Source of the DNA: Chloroflexota bacterium
GTDB lineage: Bacteria > Chloroflexota > Dormibacteria > Dormibacterales > Dormibacteraceae
Assembly: GCA_005883575.1 (NCBI GenBank)
Contig: VBFH01000031.1
Coordinates: 16,139 to 80,138, forward strand
DNA length: 64,000 nt
Reading direction: 5' to 3'
Made by a program: the position numbers and the translations under genes. Positions 16,235-24,186 of the stretch are shown here, piece after piece (within the stretch, counting starts at the first letter, position 1; each line of letters begins with the position of its first letter). Under the pieces are notes generated by a model. The model ran no database searches. It saw only the letters and a program-made list of their open reading frames with translations, and was not told the origin of the DNA.

Positions 16235-17800
16235 GTGACCACCGCAGGGAGCATCGACGGCGTCCAGCCGATTATCAGCGTCCGCAACATCTCAAAGACT
16301 TTCACTGGGAAGCGGGTGCTTGAGAACTTCGATCTCGACGTCATGCCCGGCGAGGTCCATGGCCTAGTCGGCCAGAACGGATCTGGCAAGTCGACGTTCA
16401 TAAAGATCCTCGCCGGCTTTCACGCGCCAGACGCGACTTCGGATTCGTCCGTGAACGTCCGTGGGCATGACGTCACTTTTCCGATGCGTCCCGGGGAGGC
16501 CGCTCGGCTTGGCCTCGCGTTCGTCCATCAGGACCTCGGTCTGGTCGAGACCGCCAGCGTGCTGGAGAATATGCGCGTCCGCCGTTACGATCTCGGCCTG
16601 GGCTGGCGAATCAAGTGGCGTCGCGAGCGCCAGTACGTGAGGAGGATCCTCGAGGCCTTCGGGCTCGACATCGATCCGGAGGCGCAGATCTCGTCGTTGC
16701 GCCAGGCGGACAAGGCGCAGATCGCGATCGTCCGAGCGTTTGACCAGCTCCGGCAGTCCGAGCGTGGCCTTCTCGTCCTCGATGAGCCGACTCCCTACCT
16801 ACCCAGAGATGGCGTCGAGCGCGTCTTCAGGACCGTGCGGGACGTCGCCGCCAGGGGCTTTGGCGTCCTGTTCGTGTCGCACCGCCTCGAGGAGGTGTTT
16901 GAGATCACCCGCCGGGTGACGACACTCCGGGATGGGAAAGTTGTCGATTGCATGCCCACTTCGTCGCTAACCGAAGAGACGCTGATCGAGCGAATTCTCG
17001 GTTTCTCGCTGGAGCAGCTCTACCCGGAGCCACATACCCCGAGGACCGAGCGAATGCTCTCTGTCAAGAACGTGTCAGGCGCCACCGTCGACGATGTGTC
17101 CTTCGACTTGCACAAGGGTGAGATCCTCGGCGTGACTGGACTGCTCGGCATGGGTTGGGACCGGCTGCCTTACCTGCTATTTGGAGCCGAAAAAGCCAGC
17201 CGTGGCCTCCTCGAGCTTGGCTCGCGGACGATCCGACTTGAGACTCTTCAGCCGCAAGGTGCGATCAAGAGCGGGATCGCTTTTCTGCCCGCAAACCGGC
17301 TCGGCGATGGCTCGCTCCAGACCGCGACGGTGAAGGAGAATGTGACTCTTGCGAAGCTTGACGAGTTCTTCCTAAGCGGCTTCCTGCGCCTAGGGCGCGA
17401 GCGCGACACGGTCGAGCGAATCCTCTCCGATTATGACGTCCGTCCGCGCGATCCCGAGCGCGTGTTCTCGACACTGAGCGGCGGGAACCAGCAGAAGGTG
17501 TTGCTTGCCAAATGGTTTGAGACGCGTCCCAAAGTTCTGCTCCTGCACGAGCCGACTCAGGGCGTCGACGTCGGGGCGCGGGCGCAGATCTTCCGTCGGA
17601 TCAGGGACGCCGCTGCGGCTGGCGCTGCCATCCTGCTGGCCACTTCAGAGTACGAAGACCTGCCTTTCCTGTGTGATCGGGTCATCGTCTTCCGGGGCGG
17701 TCGGGCGGTAGCACAGCTGCACGGTCCGTCGCTGACCACGGAAAGAATTGTCGAGCAGAGCTTCCGGGTCACTCTCCCGAGCAATCTCGCCGTCAGCTAG
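16235..17800 (+). CDS. sugar-type ABC importer, duplicated ATPase subunit (RbsA/MglA family)
   Basis: This 521-residue protein has two ABC cassettes. Cassette 1 has Walker A GQNGSGKST, an atypical signature (SSLRQADKAQIAIVRAF) and Walker B LLVLDEPTPYL. Cassette 2 has the degenerate Walker A GLLGMGWDRLPY, which lacks the usual Lys as in RbsA relatives, then an intact LSGGNQQKVLLAKW and LLLHEPTQGVDVG. It would energise uptake with the permease at 21484 and the binding protein at 22597, 3.7 kb downstream past five bases-to-spare catabolic genes. The start is GTG at 16235, with GAGG nearby and a TAGCAT box 12 bases upstream. Carbohydrate uptake is the family norm, but cluster content suggests another small polar solute. 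Confidence 0.88.
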   Translation: MTTAGSIDGVQPIISVRNISKTFTGKRVLENFDLDVMPGEVHGLVGQNGSGKSTFIKILAGFHAPDATSDSSVNVRGHDVTFPMRPGEAARLGLAFVHQDLGLVETASVLENMRVRRYDLGLGWRIKWRRERQYVRRILEAFGLDIDPEAQISSLRQADKAQIAIVRAFDQLRQSERGLLVLDEPTPYLPRDGVERVFRTVRDVAARGFGVLFVSHRLEEVFEITRRVTTLRDGKVVDCMPTSSLTEETLIERILGFSLEQLYPEPHTPRTERMLSVKNVSGATVDDVSFDLHKGEILGVTGLLGMGWDRLPYLLFGAEKASRGLLELGSRTIRLETLQPQGAIKSGIAFLPANRLGDGSLQTATVKENVTLAKLDEFFLSGFLRLGRERDTVERILSDYDVRPRDPERVFSTLSGGNQQKVLLAKWFETRPKVLLLHEPTQGVDVGARAQIFRRIRDAAAAGAAILLATSEYEDLPFLCDRVIVFRGGRAVAQLHGPSLTTERIVEQSFRVTLPSNLAVS

Positions 17801-17907
17801 CTGGAACGGTTCCTCGAAAGAAGCCGACGAAAATTGAAATGGTATACTAGCTTTGCTGTGGCCCCAGCCGCACTGAGTATCGCTGCGCACTGCAGGAGGT
17901 GCCCGGA

Positions 17908-18612
17908 GTGAAAGAGGTCTTCGGCAAGATGGTCTGCGAGACCATCGAAGAGGTGCTCAATCCTGACTGGTGCGCGGTGCTCCCAATCGATCTTCAGAAC
18001 GATTTCATGCTGCCGAGCGGCGTGGTCGGCAAGGCCGGAGGCGACCTCACAGCGATGGGCGAGCTGCTTCCCAAGGCGGAGCACTTCATCAAGCGAACTC
18101 GTGATTTCGGGGTCAAGCTCGTGCACATTCGCATCGTCGACCTACCAAACGGTGAGAGCGATTCACCCTCGTGGATCCGCTCGAAGGGCTTGATGTCCAA
18201 CGTTCACGCGTTTGCGGTCGAAGGCACTTGGGGCGCCGAGTTCTGCGAGGGCTGCGAGCCCCGGCCCGGTGAGCTTGTCGTAACCAAGCATCGATCGAGC
18301 GCGTTCGTCGGTACGAACCTCGACATGATCCTCAAGAACAACGGCGTCAAGACCGTTGTAATCATTGGCGAGCAGACGCCGGGTTGCGTCGAAGCGACCT
18401 ACCGCGACGCGGCTTATTACGACTTCTACAACGTGTTGGTCGAGGACTGTGTGGCCGCCCGCGACCGCCAGCTACACGATGCGTCAATCAATATCCAGAA
18501 GGCACGCCACGACGTGGTGACCATGGATCAGGTCTTCTCCATCTGGAGCAAGTATCGCAATGGATCGCTGGTCGCTCTTGAGGCGAGCGCGGTCACTGAA
18601 ATGGCGAAGTAG
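17908..18612 (+). CDS. isochorismatase-family cysteine hydrolase
   Basis: The 234-residue product carries the Asp-Lys-Cys triad of the isochorismatase-like amidohydrolases: LPIDLQNDFMLPSG, TKHRSSAFVGTNLD and GEQTPGCVEATYRDA. Relatives hydrolyse N-carbamoyl amino acids, nicotinamide, biuret or ureidoacrylate, which fits a role after ring opening of a cyclic ureide. The GTG at 17908 has AGGAGG eight bases upstream and is preferred over the GTG at 17899, which directly abuts that site. A TATACT box at 17843-17848 may be its -10. The DUF1446 copy 2 gene follows 65 bases later. Confidence 0.85.
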   Translation: MKEVFGKMVCETIEEVLNPDWCAVLPIDLQNDFMLPSGVVGKAGGDLTAMGELLPKAEHFIKRTRDFGVKLVHIRIVDLPNGESDSPSWIRSKGLMSNVHAFAVEGTWGAEFCEGCEPRPGELVVTKHRSSAFVGTNLDMILKNNGVKTVVIIGEQTPGCVEATYRDAAYYDFYNVLVEDCVAARDRQLHDASINIQKARHDVVTMDQVFSIWSKYRNGSLVALEASAVTEMAK

Positions 18613-18677
18613 CCGCCCTCCGCCGCCGCCACGCAACTCAGATCGGACCAGCTTCCATCGCTACAGGCGCCACTCAC

Positions 18678-20042
18678 GTGCTAGAGCCACTTCCCGTTCT
18701 GTCCGCGACCGGCATGCTGGGGTCGGGGTTCCGCGAGGAATCGATTTACCGCGCACTCGACCTCGGCGTAAGGATGATCGGTTGCGACGCCGGAACCACC
18801 GACTTCGGACCTCATCTCCTCGCGACCGGAGATTCCCAATTCTCTCGGGCTGCTGTGAAGCGCGATACGTCGATCATCCTCGCAGCGGCCGTCCGAGCCG
18901 GCATTCCCCTGGTGATCGGGTCGGCCGGCGGAGCCGGCGGCGATGTCAACCTCGAATGGATGCGCAGGGTGCTGCTCGAAACCGCGAGGGAGCAGGGGCT
19001 GCATTTTCGGCTCGCGCTCATCCACGCCGAGCAGTCCAAGGACAAGGTGCGCGAGCTTATGCGGCAGGGGCGTGTCCTCCCGCTTCCGCCCTCGGAGCCG
19101 CTGAGCGATTTCGCGGTGGACGAGGCGCTCCACATCGTCGCGATGATGGGTGCAGAGCCGGTCCAGGCGGCCCTGGACAGCGCGCAAGTAGTCCTGGCTG
19201 GCAGGTCAAGCGACGCAGCAATCTACTCGGCGCTGCCACTGAAGCTCGGATATGCGTCCGCGGTGTGCTGGCATGCAGCCAAGATCCTTGAATGCGGCGC
19301 GGCGGCGGTCGCACAGCGCGCTGCCCCGGACAGCATGGTCGCTGTTCTGCACTCTGACTCATTTGACGTCTTTCCGATGCGCGACGACTATCGCTGCACC
19401 CCGCAAAGCATTGCTTCGCACACGCTGTATGAGAACGTCGATCCGTTTCATCTTGTCGAGCCATCTGGGATCCTTAACACTCTCGAATCCGAGTACGTGG
19501 CAATCGACAATCGCGCAGTCAACGTGAGTGGTTCGACATTCGAACTCGCCGAGCGATACGGTGTGAAGATCGAGGGGGCGCGGCTCGTGGGTTATTCGAC
19601 GATCATCCTCGGCGCGATCCGAGACCCACTCATCATCCGTCAGCTCGACAACTGGCTGGAGCGACTGGATGAGAACTTGAAGGAGCGTTTGCGAAATACC
19701 GTCGGCGACGCTGCGCAGCATCAGATCACAGCTCGGATCTACGGCCGCGACGGCGTCATGGGCGCGCTCGAACCGCGCAAGACGATCGAGGGTCACGAGG
19801 TAATGGTCTTGTGGGATGTGATCTCCGCCAGCCAGGGGCTGTCGCACTCAATCGCCGCCAGCCTCAGCCATATGGCCGTCCACAACCCGATCCCCGAATG
19901 GGATGGGCTAATCAGTGGTGTCGCCTTCCCATTTGCGCCGTCCGAGGTCGACCGGGGCCCCGTCTACGAGTTTCACCTCAATCACGTGGTCTACCCGGAT
20001 AGTCCGACGTCCCTCTTTCCGACCGATTACGAGAGCGTCTGA
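18678..20042 (+). CDS. DUF1446 / AtuA-family protein, copy 2
   Basis: The 454-residue protein aligns with the copies at 11454 and 24183 over its length: GCDAGTTDFGPHLLATGDS, LVIGSAGGAGGDVNLEW, VVLAGRSSDAAIYSALP, AKILECGAAAVAQ, and ARIYGRDGVMGALEP. It starts at GTG 18678 with only weak ribosome-site complementarity. Its DUF4387 partner begins four bases after its stop. The position between an isochorismatase-type hydrolase and an aldolase inside an importer operon indicates a catabolic step, of unknown nature. Confidence 0.85.
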   Translation: MLEPLPVLSATGMLGSGFREESIYRALDLGVRMIGCDAGTTDFGPHLLATGDSQFSRAAVKRDTSIILAAAVRAGIPLVIGSAGGAGGDVNLEWMRRVLLETAREQGLHFRLALIHAEQSKDKVRELMRQGRVLPLPPSEPLSDFAVDEALHIVAMMGAEPVQAALDSAQVVLAGRSSDAAIYSALPLKLGYASAVCWHAAKILECGAAAVAQRAAPDSMVAVLHSDSFDVFPMRDDYRCTPQSIASHTLYENVDPFHLVEPSGILNTLESEYVAIDNRAVNVSGSTFELAERYGVKIEGARLVGYSTIILGAIRDPLIIRQLDNWLERLDENLKERLRNTVGDAAQHQITARIYGRDGVMGALEPRKTIEGHEVMVLWDVISASQGLSHSIAASLSHMAVHNPIPEWDGLISGVAFPFAPSEVDRGPVYEFHLNHVVYPDSPTSLFPTDYESV

Positions 20043-20046
20043 TCTA

Positions 20047-20379
20047 TTGAGCACGCTCGCCGAAGTAGCGAAGCTGATCCGATCGAAAAACGCCGGGCCG
20101 TTCTGGCTGACCCTTGATGTGATGTTCGATGACCGCCAGACATACGAGGCGGTTCGCGACCAGCACGTTCTCAGTGTGGAGCTGATCAGCCGGCTGTATA
20201 TGCAACCGCGCGAGTGCGTTCGTGTATTTGCCCACGACGCCGCGATGGCGATAAAGGTGAGCATTCCGAGGCCACATAGCTCCGGGTCGCCAATGGACAC
20301 CGATGTGTTCGGAGGGCAGCAATACGCTCCGCTTCTCGACCTAGCGGTGGAGTTCCCCCGCCACCAGGGTCACAAATAG
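20047..20379 (+). CDS. DUF4387 protein, copy 2
   Basis: This protein of 110 residues shows the DUF4387 pattern: IRSKNAGPFWLTLDVMFDDR, DAAMAIKVSIPRP and SPMDTDVFGGQQYAPLLDL. The TTG at 20047 (LSTLAEVAKLIRSKNAG) is the natural start, immediately behind the DUF1446 stop. The next gene, an HpaI-type aldolase, starts 21 bases after its stop. Confidence 0.82.
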   Translation: MSTLAEVAKLIRSKNAGPFWLTLDVMFDDRQTYEAVRDQHVLSVELISRLYMQPRECVRVFAHDAAMAIKVSIPRPHSSGSPMDTDVFGGQQYAPLLDLAVEFPRHQGHK

Positions 20380-20400
20380 CTCGTGAAAGTGAGGAATCGC

Positions 20401-21246
20401 ATGAACGTTCCTAACCGCCCATCGCTCAAGACCAGACTGGCTCACGGACAGACCGTGATCGGCTGCCTCGTCGCGTTTGACGCACCCTGGCTCGTCGAAA
20501 TCATCGGCCGAAGTGGTTTCGATTTCGTGACCATCGACGTCGAGCATGAAGCCTTCGACGAGCAAGGTGTTGTCAACCTGATCCGCAGCGCCGAAACTGT
20601 GGGTCTTTCATCGATCGTCCGAATGTCGATCTCGGACCGTCTGCTCGCATACCTTGACGCGGGCGTCAACGGGGTCAAGGTTCCTGATCTACGAGACCGT
20701 GACCACGCGGAGCAGCTCGTCTCGCTGACCCATTTCTACCCACAAGGCAAGCGCACGTACTACACGATGGGGCGGGCGGCTCGCTATGGCATCGATATCG
20801 ACGATCACGAGTGGATGTCTCGGGCAAACGACGAGATGTTTCTGATGGCGATGATTGAGGACATCGGTGTCGTTGAGCAGCTCGACGACATACTGGACGT
20901 CGAGGAAATCGACGCCTTCCACGTCGGCCCACACGACCTCGCCCAGTCGATGGGTTTTCCGGCACCCGGAGCGCTCGATGACGTGATCAAGGGTGTGGTG
21001 CACAGATGCCGCGACGCAGGCAAGTACGTATCGGTTGGCGTCGTCACGCCCTGGAACCTCGTCAAGGCCGACAGCTGGCGACGCGAGGGTTGTCAGATCC
21101 TCACTGTCGGCTCGTCCTGGGTCGTCTCACACAGCATGGTCGAGATGCACAACCAGCTGCGCGGCGCGATCCCGGCAGATCAGCAATCTCGGGTCGAGCC
21201 GACTGCGGTCAGTCGAAGCTCATACCTGGCACCGAATACCCCGTAG
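20401..21246 (+). CDS. HpcH/HpaI-type 2-oxoacid aldolase
   Basis: The 281-residue protein is a class II (metal-dependent) pyruvate aldolase of the HpaI family. Visible are FDFVTIDVEHEAFDEQG (catalytic His and Asp region), the metal-binding acidic pair in MAMIEDIGVVEQLDDI and AFHVGPHDLAQSMG. Relatives cleave 4-hydroxy-2-oxo acids to pyruvate and an aldehyde. Spacing between GNTGV-type Gly segments is conserved (AGVNGVKVPDLRD). The ATG at 20401 has GAGGA six bases upstream and is preferred over the GTG at 20383. Pyruvate release would feed the E1 enzyme or the TCA cycle. Confidence 0.85.
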   Translation: MNVPNRPSLKTRLAHGQTVIGCLVAFDAPWLVEIIGRSGFDFVTIDVEHEAFDEQGVVNLIRSAETVGLSSIVRMSISDRLLAYLDAGVNGVKVPDLRDRDHAEQLVSLTHFYPQGKRTYYTMGRAARYGIDIDDHEWMSRANDEMFLMAMIEDIGVVEQLDDILDVEEIDAFHVGPHDLAQSMGFPAPGALDDVIKGVVHRCRDAGKYVSVGVVTPWNLVKADSWRREGCQILTVGSSWVVSHSMVEMHNQLRGAIPADQQSRVEPTAVSRSSYLAPNTP

Positions 21247-21309
21247 AGGCAGGTCCTTTACGCACGATACGTGTCTCATGATCGGTGCTTTCGGCTTGAC
21301 CGTCCGAAC

Positions 21310-21363
21310 TTGACAATCCAACCGCGGCCGATAACATTCAGCGCCAGATAGGAACGTGATTCT
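21310..21363 (+). promoter_or_regulatory. candidate promoter for the permease-binding protein genes, with nearby element
   Basis: A consensus -35 (TTGACA, 21310-21315) is followed after 16 bases by TAACAT (21332-21337). This would start transcription near 21344, ahead of the permease. GGAACGTGATTCT (21351-21363) just downstream resembles the shared operator-like element weakly (9 of 12). It lies in the only sizeable gap (237 bases) in this operon, so the permease and binding protein can be expressed separately from the ATPase. Confidence 0.45.
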
Positions 21364-21483
21364 AAATGCCGCTCGGCGGCCGCTGTGCTGGACATAGAGC
21401 TGATTCGCGGAGGTTACAAACGTTGAACCCGTCGATCTCCTCGGCACTGGGGCCAGCGCTCGTAGCGTGGCTGGGAGGTCGGA

Positions 21484-22521
21484 TTGGCGGAGCCTAGGAA
21501 CTCTGAAGTCGACTCGGTTACCCTGCCCCGGGGCGCCTCAACCATCAGGCGCTTCGCTAGTGGATTTCGGGTTCCCAACCCAGCTGAACTGGCCGACCGA
21601 TTCGGCATCCTCGTGGCCTGGGCAGTAATCATCGCCATGTTTTCGGTCGTTGAACCGAATACGTTCTTCACTTTTGCAAATTTAAGAATCGTTCTCGGGA
21701 CGCAGGCGGTGTTGCTCATCCTGGCCCTGGCCCTGCTGCTCCCGTTGACGGTAGGCGAGTTCGACCTCTCTGTGACGGGGGCACTCGGGATAGCGTTGAT
21801 CTTGATCGGCTACCTCAACATCATTCGAGGTTGGTCGATTCTGGCAGCCATCGCAGCCGCCCTGCTGTCGGGAGTAGTGATCGGTCTGGTGAATGTCTTT
21901 TTCGTCATGGTCGTCAGGGTGGAGTCGATCGTCGTGACGCTCGGTTCGGGAACGATGTGGCTGGGGGTCGGATATGGCATCTGGGGCGCGAACATCTCGG
22001 GTGTTTCTGACGCCCTCGTTTCTGTAACCAGAAATAACTTCATCCTTGATGTGCCGTTCGCCTTCTGGTACGGGCTTCTTCTGACTCTCCTCTTCTGGTA
22101 TCTCTACGCGCTGACGCCACTTGGTCGCTACCTGTACTTCGTCGGCGCCAACCGCCAGGTTTCACGGCTATCCGGAATTCCGGTAAGTGCGATACGTGCG
22201 GGCTCGCTCATGGCTTCCGCAATAGTCAGCTCGATCGCAGGCATCATATTGGCCGGGGTCCTCGGTGGCTCGGGCCCGAACATCGCCGCCGGCTATCTGC
22301 TGCCAGCTTTTGCTGCGGTGTTCCTGGGCGCGACGGCGATCAGCCCGGGCCGCTTCAACCCGCTGGGAACGTTCATCGCGGTGTACTTCCTCATCACTGG
22401 CATCACCGGGCTCGAGTTGCTGGGATTCAGCGGGTGGGTCGAAAACGTCTTCTACGGAGCATCACTGGTTCTGGCGGTGGCGCTTTCACGCCTCGCCGCA
22501 CGACGGCGCTTCACGCAATGA
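21484..22521 (+). CDS. sugar-type ABC importer, permease subunit (RbsC family)
   Basis: The 345-residue membrane protein has about nine or ten hydrophobic segments, beginning IAMFSVVEPNTFFTFANLR, a typical RbsC/XylH start. The family motif appears as PLTVGEFDLSVTGALGIAL and the late ILAGVLGGSGPNIAAGYLLP, then AVFLGATAISPGRFNPLGTF. TTG at 21484 follows GGGAGG by five bases. It partners the ATPase at 16235 and the lipoprotein downstream. Confidence 0.87.
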   Translation: MAEPRNSEVDSVTLPRGASTIRRFASGFRVPNPAELADRFGILVAWAVIIAMFSVVEPNTFFTFANLRIVLGTQAVLLILALALLLPLTVGEFDLSVTGALGIALILIGYLNIIRGWSILAAIAAALLSGVVIGLVNVFFVMVVRVESIVVTLGSGTMWLGVGYGIWGANISGVSDALVSVTRNNFILDVPFAFWYGLLLTLLFWYLYALTPLGRYLYFVGANRQVSRLSGIPVSAIRAGSLMASAIVSSIAGIILAGVLGGSGPNIAAGYLLPAFAAVFLGATAISPGRFNPLGTFIAVYFLITGITGLELLGFSGWVENVFYGASLVLAVALSRLAARRRFTQ

Positions 22522-22596
22522 GAACCGCTGTGCCGCCTTGACGCACCTGGTTATCCCGTACGGCAACCCGAAATACATGAGATGGAGGATGGAGTG

Positions 22597-23781
22597 ATGG
22601 TAGGTATCGGCAGAGTCCCTGGGCGGTGGCGGCGTCCACTGCTCCTGGGCATGGTCGTGGCTCTCCCGTTAGCCGCATGCGGAGGAAGCACACCCACGAC
22701 CACTTCCCAGGGCATGAGCGCCGATGCCCTCGCCCAGGTCAAAGCGCTGTATCAAAAGGAATCCGGGCCTTCGCAGTTCCAGGGCGGTCCCGCGTTCGAT
22801 GCCACCAAGGCCAAGGGCAAGAAGGTCTGGTGGATCAGCAACCTTGGCAGCAACTCATTCACACCACTCATTTACAACCCGTTCAAGGAAGCAATGAACG
22901 CCGCCGGCGTACAGGTCACGTTCTTCGATGGTCAGGGCTCCGCGCAAGAAGAGATCCATGGGATGCAGAACGCAATCGCGGCAAAGGCCGACTTGATCGT
23001 GGACCAGGACTACCCGGTTGCGCAGACGCGAGCTGGGTTCGACGCCGCCAAAAAGGCAAACATTCCAGTTCTCGAGTGGGCGAACAACGATGAAGGCGCT
23101 GGCCCGACGCCCAACGGCGGTGTCGCCGAGGTCACATACGCCTACAAGAACGCTGGCGTGCTGATGGCTGACGCGATCATGACCATATCGGACGGGAAGC
23201 CGGTCAACGCCGTCTTCATCAACAGCTCGGACGTTGAGCCAGCCGGAGAAGTTGGCGACGGCCTAAAGGCAGAATTCCAGAAGTACTGTCCATCTGCATG
23301 CAAGGTCACGACCAAGGACGTCGTGATCGCTGATTGGAGCACCAAGCTGGCGGTAACGGCCAGCACTTCGGTGGCTGACACCAGCGTGAACTGGATCGTT
23401 CCGGCTTTCGATCCGGAAACTGCCTTTGTCGACCCGGCGATCATTCAGGCTGGCGCGGCCAGCCGCGTCAAGGTCTGCGCATACAACGCGACCAAAGGCA
23501 ACGTCGACCGGCTGAAGCAGAATGGCGACCCGCTGACATGTGACGTCGGATCGCCGCTTGGTTGGAGTGGGTATGGGATCGCCGACGATGCACTCCGCCT
23601 TCTATCGGGCGTCACACCGATCTGCAAGGCTCCGCCGCCGTGCGGAGAAGGCGAAAAGATCCCTCAGCGAATCTTCGACCGCACCAACATCCAGCAGTAC
23701 GATCTAAACGCATCGGACGCCACCTGGTATGGACCGACAGACTACAAGGCTGCATACAAGAAGCTTTGGGGAATTGGCTAG
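22597..23781 (+). CDS. ABC importer substrate-binding lipoprotein
   Basis: The N-terminus is a lipoprotein signal: RWRRPLLLGMVVALPLAAC, with the lipobox Cys at residue 28 when translation starts at ATG 22597. The 394-residue body is a ribose/xylose-type periplasmic-binding fold: KKVWWISNLGSNSFTPLI, AKADLIVDQDYPVAQTRAGF and NAVFINSSDVEPAGEVGDGL. The ATG at 22597 has GGAGGA ten bases upstream; an in-frame ATG at 22582 would add five residues. It would capture the solute outside the membrane for the RbsA/RbsC-type pair. The gene ends just before a strong terminator. Confidence 0.87.
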   Translation: MVGIGRVPGRWRRPLLLGMVVALPLAACGGSTPTTTSQGMSADALAQVKALYQKESGPSQFQGGPAFDATKAKGKKVWWISNLGSNSFTPLIYNPFKEAMNAAGVQVTFFDGQGSAQEEIHGMQNAIAAKADLIVDQDYPVAQTRAGFDAAKKANIPVLEWANNDEGAGPTPNGGVAEVTYAYKNAGVLMADAIMTISDGKPVNAVFINSSDVEPAGEVGDGLKAEFQKYCPSACKVTTKDVVIADWSTKLAVTASTSVADTSVNWIVPAFDPETAFVDPAIIQAGAASRVKVCAYNATKGNVDRLKQNGDPLTCDVGSPLGWSGYGIADDALRLLSGVTPICKAPPPCGEGEKIPQRIFDRTNIQQYDLNASDATWYGPTDYKAAYKKLWGIG

Positions 23782-23807
23782 ACCGCGGGTTGTTCCGGCG
23801 ACTGATT

Positions 23808-23839
23808 GAGAAAGGGCCCCGAATCCGGGGCCCTTTCTC
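23808..23839. terminator. bidirectional Rho-independent terminator
   Basis: A perfect 14-bp stem (GAGAAAGGGCCCCG and its complement) with a four-base loop lies between the convergent binding-protein and DUF4387 genes. The stem ends are A-rich on the left and T-rich on the right, so it can work in both directions. Confidence 0.85.
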
Positions 23840-23859
23840 TTGACGGACGAGCAGTAAGC

Positions 23860-24186
23860 TCAGGAACGCTCGGCAGGTACCTCCAGAGATATCAAAGGTG
23901 CCCACATCTGCGAACCGAACACAGATCGATCGCCGAAGTCGCCGGAAGAGATATCGCGGACGAGGTTGAACTTGATCACCCGACCGGCTGGGTAGTCATG
24001 GATGGAGAGAATCCTGCTTTCGGGCACGTGGAATAGCTTCGCGATCCGCGCCTTGGTGAACACCTTGGCGCGGCGGACCATCTCGAAGGTGGCCTCGTCC
24101 TTGAAGACCACATCGAACGTGATCAGGTACGGGCCGGCGTTCTTGCTGAAAAGGAACTCCACAAGGTCGATCAACTTGCGGTTCAC
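23860..24186 (-). CDS. DUF4387 protein, copy 3
   Basis: The 108-residue protein carries LFSKNAGPYLITFDVVFKDE, PAGRVIKFNLVRDISSGDF and SVFGSQMWAPLISLEVP. The GTG at 24186 overlaps the DUF1446 copy 3 stop (GTGA), again placing the two in strict coupling. It deviates more than copies 1 and 2: the usual DTDVYGAQQxAPLL reads DRSVFGSQMWAPLI, so partner or substrate specificity may differ. Confidence 0.8.
   Translation of the reverse strand: MNRKLIDLVEFLFSKNAGPYLITFDVVFKDEATFEMVRRAKVFTKARIAKLFHVPESRILSIHDYPAGRVIKFNLVRDISSGDFGDRSVFGSQMWAPLISLEVPAERS

Noticed and set aside
17836..17848. GAAATGGTATACT considered as another copy of the shared operator
   Set aside because: Only 8 of 12 positions fit and the match is mostly explained by a TATACT -10 box.
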